64,000 nucleotides of DNA from Phytopseudomonas flavescens (GTDB lineage: Bacteria; Pseudomonadota; Gammaproteobacteria; Pseudomonadales; Pseudomonadaceae). The DNA lies in assembly GCF_900100535.1 (NCBI RefSeq), contig NZ_FNDG01000020.1:1-64000 (forward strand), written 5' to 3'. Below are positions 60,714 to 64,000 of this stretch, in pieces (positions within the stretch are counted from its first letter, which is position 1; the number at the start of each line of letters is the position of its first letter). Below the pieces are notes generated by a model. It was not told the DNA's origin. It did not search any database and worked only from the letters and a program-made list of their open reading frames with translations. The translations under genes and the position numbers were made by a program.

Positions 60714-62066
60714 ATGCCCGGTCCATCCCGCGCTCTCGAACTCGCCCAAGCCTATGCTGCGGGTTCGACCGATCCCGTCGAGGTGTTCGAGGCCGCATTG
60801 GCGAAAGCTGCCGAGCTGCCGGCGGCATTCATCTCGCTGAGCGCCGAGCGTGGCCGTCGCGAAGCGCTGGCATCACGTGCGCGCTGGCAGGCCGGGCAAG
60901 CGCTGTCGGTACTGGATGGCGTACCGGTGGCCTGGAAGGATTTGTTCGATATGGCCGGCAGCGTCACCACCGCCGGCTCGGCAACCCGTCGCGAGCTGGC
61001 GCCAGCCACTGCTGACGCTGCGCTGGTTGGCGCGCTGACCAGGGCTGGCCTGGTCAATCTGGGCAAGACCAACCTCAGTGAGTTCGCCTATTCCGGGCTC
61101 GGCCTCAATCCGCATTTCGGTACGCCGATCAACCCATTCAGCGGGCACGCGCCCCGTGTTCCCGGTGGCTCGTCGAGTGGTTCTGCGCTTGCCGTGGCCG
61201 CGGGTGTGGTGCCGCTGGCGATGGGCACCGACACGGCAGGGTCGATTCGTGTCCCGGCGGCTTTCAACGGCTTGGTCGGTTACCGCAGCAGCCGACGCCG
61301 TTACGCCTTCGACGGTGTCTTTCCCCTGGCCCGGTCTCTGGACGCCCTTGGCCCACTGGCGCGCACTGTCGAGGACGTCGTGGCAGTGGACAGCCTGCTG
61401 CGCGGTCGCCTGGTGTCGCGTTGCCCAACAGCCTGTTCATTGTCTGGCGTGCGTGTGTGCGTCGACCCGGCCTGGGCCGACGATTCGCGTGTACAGCCAG
61501 CGGTCAGGCAGAACCTGGAGCGCGCGCTGGAGCGCCTGGCCTGCGCCGGTGCCATGATCGAACGCAAACCCATCAAGGCCATGCGCGAGGCGCTGGCGAT
61601 GATCGAGCGCGGCGACTGGGTCGGTTCCGCAGAGGCCTTTGCCCTGCACGAGAGCCTGCTCGACAGCGCCGACGCCAAGCGTCTCGACCCGCGTGTGCGC
61701 AAGCGGCTCGAAGGGGCGCGCTCGATCCCGGCCAGCCACCAGATACGCCTTTACCAACAGGGTGAAAGCCTGCGCAGGCAACTCGTCGATGAGCTGGATG
61801 GAGCCTTCGTGATCACGCCGACCGTCGCTCATGTGGCCCCGCTGCTGGCGCCCCTGGAAACCGACGAGGCGCTGTTCGTGGCCACCAACCTGGCCACTCT
61901 GCGCCTGACCATGCCCGGCAGCCTGCTCGACATGCCCGCGGTTGCCTTGCCTAGCGGTGTCGATGAGCACGGCTTGCCCACCAGCCTGCTGCTTGCAGCG
62001 CCCAGCGCCGCGGACGACCTGTTGTTACGTGCGGCGCTGGCTGTCGAGGCTGCCTTGCTGCCCTGA
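60714..62066 (+). CDS. Amidase (amidase signature family)
   Basis: A 450-residue enzyme with the Ser-cisSer-Lys triad: Lys75 in PVAWKDLFD, cis-Ser153 in VPGGSSSGSA and nucleophile Ser177 in GTDTAGSIRVPAAF. It hydrolyses an amide or carbamoyl bond in the cytoplasm. GAGGT precedes ATG 60714. It is followed by a second deacetylase-like gene and an MFS transporter, probably one operon under the divergent GntR regulator. Substrate unknown. Confidence 0.9.
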   Translation: MPGPSRALELAQAYAAGSTDPVEVFEAALAKAAELPAAFISLSAERGRREALASRARWQAGQALSVLDGVPVAWKDLFDMAGSVTTAGSATRRELAPATADAALVGALTRAGLVNLGKTNLSEFAYSGLGLNPHFGTPINPFSGHAPRVPGGSSSGSALAVAAGVVPLAMGTDTAGSIRVPAAFNGLVGYRSSRRRYAFDGVFPLARSLDALGPLARTVEDVVAVDSLLRGRLVSRCPTACSLSGVRVCVDPAWADDSRVQPAVRQNLERALERLACAGAMIERKPIKAMREALAMIERGDWVGSAEAFALHESLLDSADAKRLDPRVRKRLEGARSIPASHQIRLYQQGESLRRQLVDELDGAFVITPTVAHVAPLLAPLETDEALFVATNLATLRLTMPGSLLDMPAVALPSGVDEHGLPTSLLLAAPSAADDLLLRAALAVEAALLP

Positions 62067-62139
62067 ATTCGCTTGGGCGAGCAGCGGGGCCCGGCCCGCT
62101 TGCCCGTCGCTCACCGATCCGGGCCAAGAGGATTCAACG

Positions 62140-63021
62140 ATGGCAAAAGAAATATTCGTCTCCATCGGCGTCGACGTGGATGCGGTCGCCGGCTGGCTCG
62201 GCTCCTACGGCGGTGAGGACTCCCCGGATGACATCTCCCGTGGCTTGTTCGCCGGTGAAGTGGGGGCGCCGCGCCTGCTCAAACTGTTCGAGAAGTACGG
62301 TTTGCGCACCACCTGGTTCATCCCCGGTCATTCGGTCGAAACCTTTCCCGAGCAGATGAAGGCGGTGGCCGATGCAGGCCATGAGATCGGCATCCACGGT
62401 TACAGCCACGAAAATCCGATCGCCATGACTGCGGAGCAGGAGGAGATCGTTCTCGACAAGTCCATCGAGCTGATCACGGCACTGGCTGGCAAGCGTCCTA
62501 CCGGGTATGTCGCGCCCTGGTGGGAATTCAGCAACGTGACCAACGAGCTGCTGCTCAAGAAAGGCATCAAGTACGACCATAGCCTGATGCACAACGATTT
62601 CCATCCCTACTACGTGAGGGTTGGCGATCGCTGGACCAAGATCGACTACAGCCAGCATCCGGATACCTGGATGAAGCCGCTGGTGCGTGGCGAGGAAACC
62701 AGCCTGGTGGAGATTCCGGCCAACTGGTACCTCGATGACCTGCCGCCAATGATGTTCATCAAGAAGGCGCCGAACAGCCATGGCTTCGTCAACCCGCGTC
62801 ATCTCGAAGAGATGTGGCGCGACCAGTTCGACTGGGTCTACCGCGAGCACGACTACGCGGTGTTCCCGATCACCATCCACCCCGACGTGTCCGGTCGTCC
62901 GCAGGTGCTGTTGATGCTCGAGCGCCTTATCGAGCACATCAAAGGCCATGACGGTGTGCACTTCGTGACCATGGACGAAATCGCCGATGACTTCCTGCGT
63001 CGCCAGCCGCACACGCGCTGA
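62140..63021 (+). CDS. Polysaccharide deacetylase-family protein (NodB fold)
   Basis: A 293-residue NodB-fold protein. Unlike the PuuE-like protein it keeps metal-type residues: Asp12/Asp14 in SIGVDVDAV and His86/His90 in IGIHGYSHE, so it is probably a metal-dependent C-N hydrolase. GAGGA precedes ATG 62140. It is encoded between an amidase and an MFS transporter, which suggests a small cyclic or N-acylated substrate rather than cell-wall sugar. Confidence 0.85.
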   Translation: MAKEIFVSIGVDVDAVAGWLGSYGGEDSPDDISRGLFAGEVGAPRLLKLFEKYGLRTTWFIPGHSVETFPEQMKAVADAGHEIGIHGYSHENPIAMTAEQEEIVLDKSIELITALAGKRPTGYVAPWWEFSNVTNELLLKKGIKYDHSLMHNDFHPYYVRVGDRWTKIDYSQHPDTWMKPLVRGEETSLVEIPANWYLDDLPPMMFIKKAPNSHGFVNPRHLEEMWRDQFDWVYREHDYAVFPITIHPDVSGRPQVLLMLERLIEHIKGHDGVHFVTMDEIADDFLRRQPHTR

Positions 63022-63045
63022 CTAGCCCCTGATGAGTATGCCGAC

Positions 63046-64000
63046 ATGACAACAACGCATGCCGCAACACCGACGCACGTCAAACAATCCGGCACCTGGA
63101 AACCGGTGCAGCTCTCGTCCAGGGATGTCACCTATTCGACCTGGATCGCTTTCTTCGCCTGGGTTTTCGCCGTCTATGACTTCATCCTGTTCGGCACGTT
63201 GTTGCCGGTCATGGGCGGGCACTTCAACTGGAGCGAGGCCGAGCAGGCCAAGATAGCCACCTGGGTCGCTCTGGGCGGTGCCATCGTCGCTTTCGGTATC
63301 GGCCCGCTGGTCGACCGCATCGGTCGCCGTGGCGGCATCATGGTCACGATTGGCGGAACGGCGATTTGCTCGGCGCTGACCGCCGTCTGCGCCGGCATGG
63401 GCAAGGTGCCGTTGATCCTGGTGCGCTCGGTGGCTGGCCTGGGTTATGCCGAGGAAGCCGTCAACGCCACTTACCTGACCGAAGTGTATGCCGCGTCCAC
63501 CGATCCGAAACTGATCAAGCGCCGTGGCTTCATCTACAGCCTGGTGCAAAGCGGCTGGCCGGTCGGTGCGCTGATCGCTGCCGGACTCACCGCCCTGCTG
63601 CTGCCGCACATCGGCTGGCAGGGTTGTTTCGTGTTCGCCGCGATACCGGCATTGGTCATCGCCGTGCTGGCTTACAAGCTCAAGGAAAGCCCGCAGTTCC
63701 AGGTGCACCAGCGTATTTCCCAGCTTCGCAAGGCGGGCCAGGATGCCGATGCCCGTGCTCTGGCCCGTGAATATGACGTGGACTACGAGGAGCATGCCAA
63801 GGCTGGCGTGGCGGCTGCGTTTCGCGGTGCTGCGCTGCGCCCGACCCTGGTGCTGAGCCTGGCGATCCTGCTCAACTGGTCGGCGATTCAGGTGTTCAGC
63901 GTACTGGGTACCTCGGTGATCGTCAGCGTGCACAAGCTGTCGTTCGAGAACTCGCTGGTGATCCTGGTGCTGTCCAACCTGGTCGGCTTCATCGGCTATC
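63046..64000 (+). CDS. MFS transporter, N-terminal part (runs off the window)
   Basis: The frame from ATG 63046 stays open to the window end (about 318 codons). It has a hydrophilic start, then helices beginning WIAFFAWVFAVYDFILFG, the motif-A-like loop LVDRIGRRGG and the central cytoplasmic loop after the sixth helix. It is a major facilitator superfamily protein, likely importing the substrate of the amidase/deacetylase genes 25 bases upstream. The C-terminal half is outside the window. Confidence 0.85.
   Translation, partial: MTTTHAATPTHVKQSGTWKPVQLSSRDVTYSTWIAFFAWVFAVYDFILFGTLLPVMGGHFNWSEAEQAKIATWVALGGAIVAFGIGPLVDRIGRRGGIMVTIGGTAICSALTAVCAGMGKVPLILVRSVAGLGYAEEAVNATYLTEVYAASTDPKLIKRRGFIYSLVQSGWPVGALIAAGLTALLLPHIGWQGCFVFAAIPALVIAVLAYKLKESPQFQVHQRISQLRKAGQDADARALAREYDVDYEEHAKAGVAAAFRGAALRPTLVLSLAILLNWSAIQVFSVLGTSVIVSVHKLSFENSLVILVLSNLVGFIGY

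Noticed and set aside
1..64000. CRISPR arrays, tRNA or rRNA genes, prophage or transposase genes
   Set aside because: No regularly spaced repeats, cloverleaf-like sequences or mobile-element proteins were recognised. The only repeats are short palindromic families and one tandem duplication.

Overview
The window is about 64 kb of GC-rich DNA with Pseudomonas gene content: pycA/pycB next to a LysR regulator, glsA, a PQQ glucose dehydrogenase, a Crc/Hfq-titrating small RNA, and families of short dispersed palindromic repeats. A Pseudomonas of the P. mendocina/oleovorans type is the best guess; the species cannot be fixed from the sequence. No rRNA, tRNA, transposase, phage gene or CRISPR array was seen.

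Region 1 (1-11.9 kb, almost all minus strand) is a hydroxyproline locus. It holds the first codons of a probable alpha-ketoglutarate semialdehyde dehydrogenase, a DctPQM TRAP transporter, a DapA-family deaminase, and an operon with a periplasmic binding protein, aconitase X (cis-3-hydroxyproline dehydratase type), two permeases, an ATPase and a Ser/Cys member of the proline racemase superfamily. A PAS-AraC regulator lies at its edge. Region 2 (12-15.2 kb) has a membrane glucose dehydrogenase and, antisense to it, a CrcZ-family small RNA with a sigma-54 promoter. Region 3 (15.3-20 kb) completes the pathway: a three-subunit D-hydroxyproline dehydrogenase, a Cys/Cys 4-hydroxyproline epimerase and an HTH regulator. 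Together these genes cover trans-4-, trans-3- and cis-3-hydroxy-L-proline, except for the pyrroline-2-carboxylate reductase, which was not found here.

Region 4 (20-28.5 kb) is amino-acid nitrogen metabolism: an AGCS symporter, asparaginase, glutaminase, a homocysteine S-methyltransferase-like protein, an amino-acid ABC importer with no ATPase gene beside it, a GNAT and an Lrp regulator. Region 5 (28.8-35.2 kb) is a TRAP transporter behind a sigma-54 promoter, a gamma-glutamyltransferase-family hydrolase and a second AGCS symporter. Region 6 (35.5-46.8 kb) has a YeeE/YedE transporter, lipoproteins, the two-subunit pyruvate carboxylase with its LysR regulator, an FCD-GntR regulator and two L,D-transpeptidase-fold proteins. 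Region 7 (46.4-51.4 kb) is a TAXI-TRAP system and a NaChBac-like ion channel. Region 8 (51.6-64 kb) is a spermidine/putrescine-type ABC importer with a divergent GntR regulator, a hydantoin/allantoin racemase-like protein, two PuuE/NodB-fold deacetylase-like enzymes, an amidase, a GntR regulator with two DNA-binding domains, and the start of an MFS transporter. It looks like a ureide or cyclic-amide nitrogen locus.

Regulatory signals tie these regions together. A palindrome TTTCGTATACGAAA and two close variants sit in front of the deaminase gene, the hydroxyproline ABC operon and an FCD-GntR gene more than 30 kb away. Short palindromic elements lie directly behind the binding-protein gene in three transport operons.
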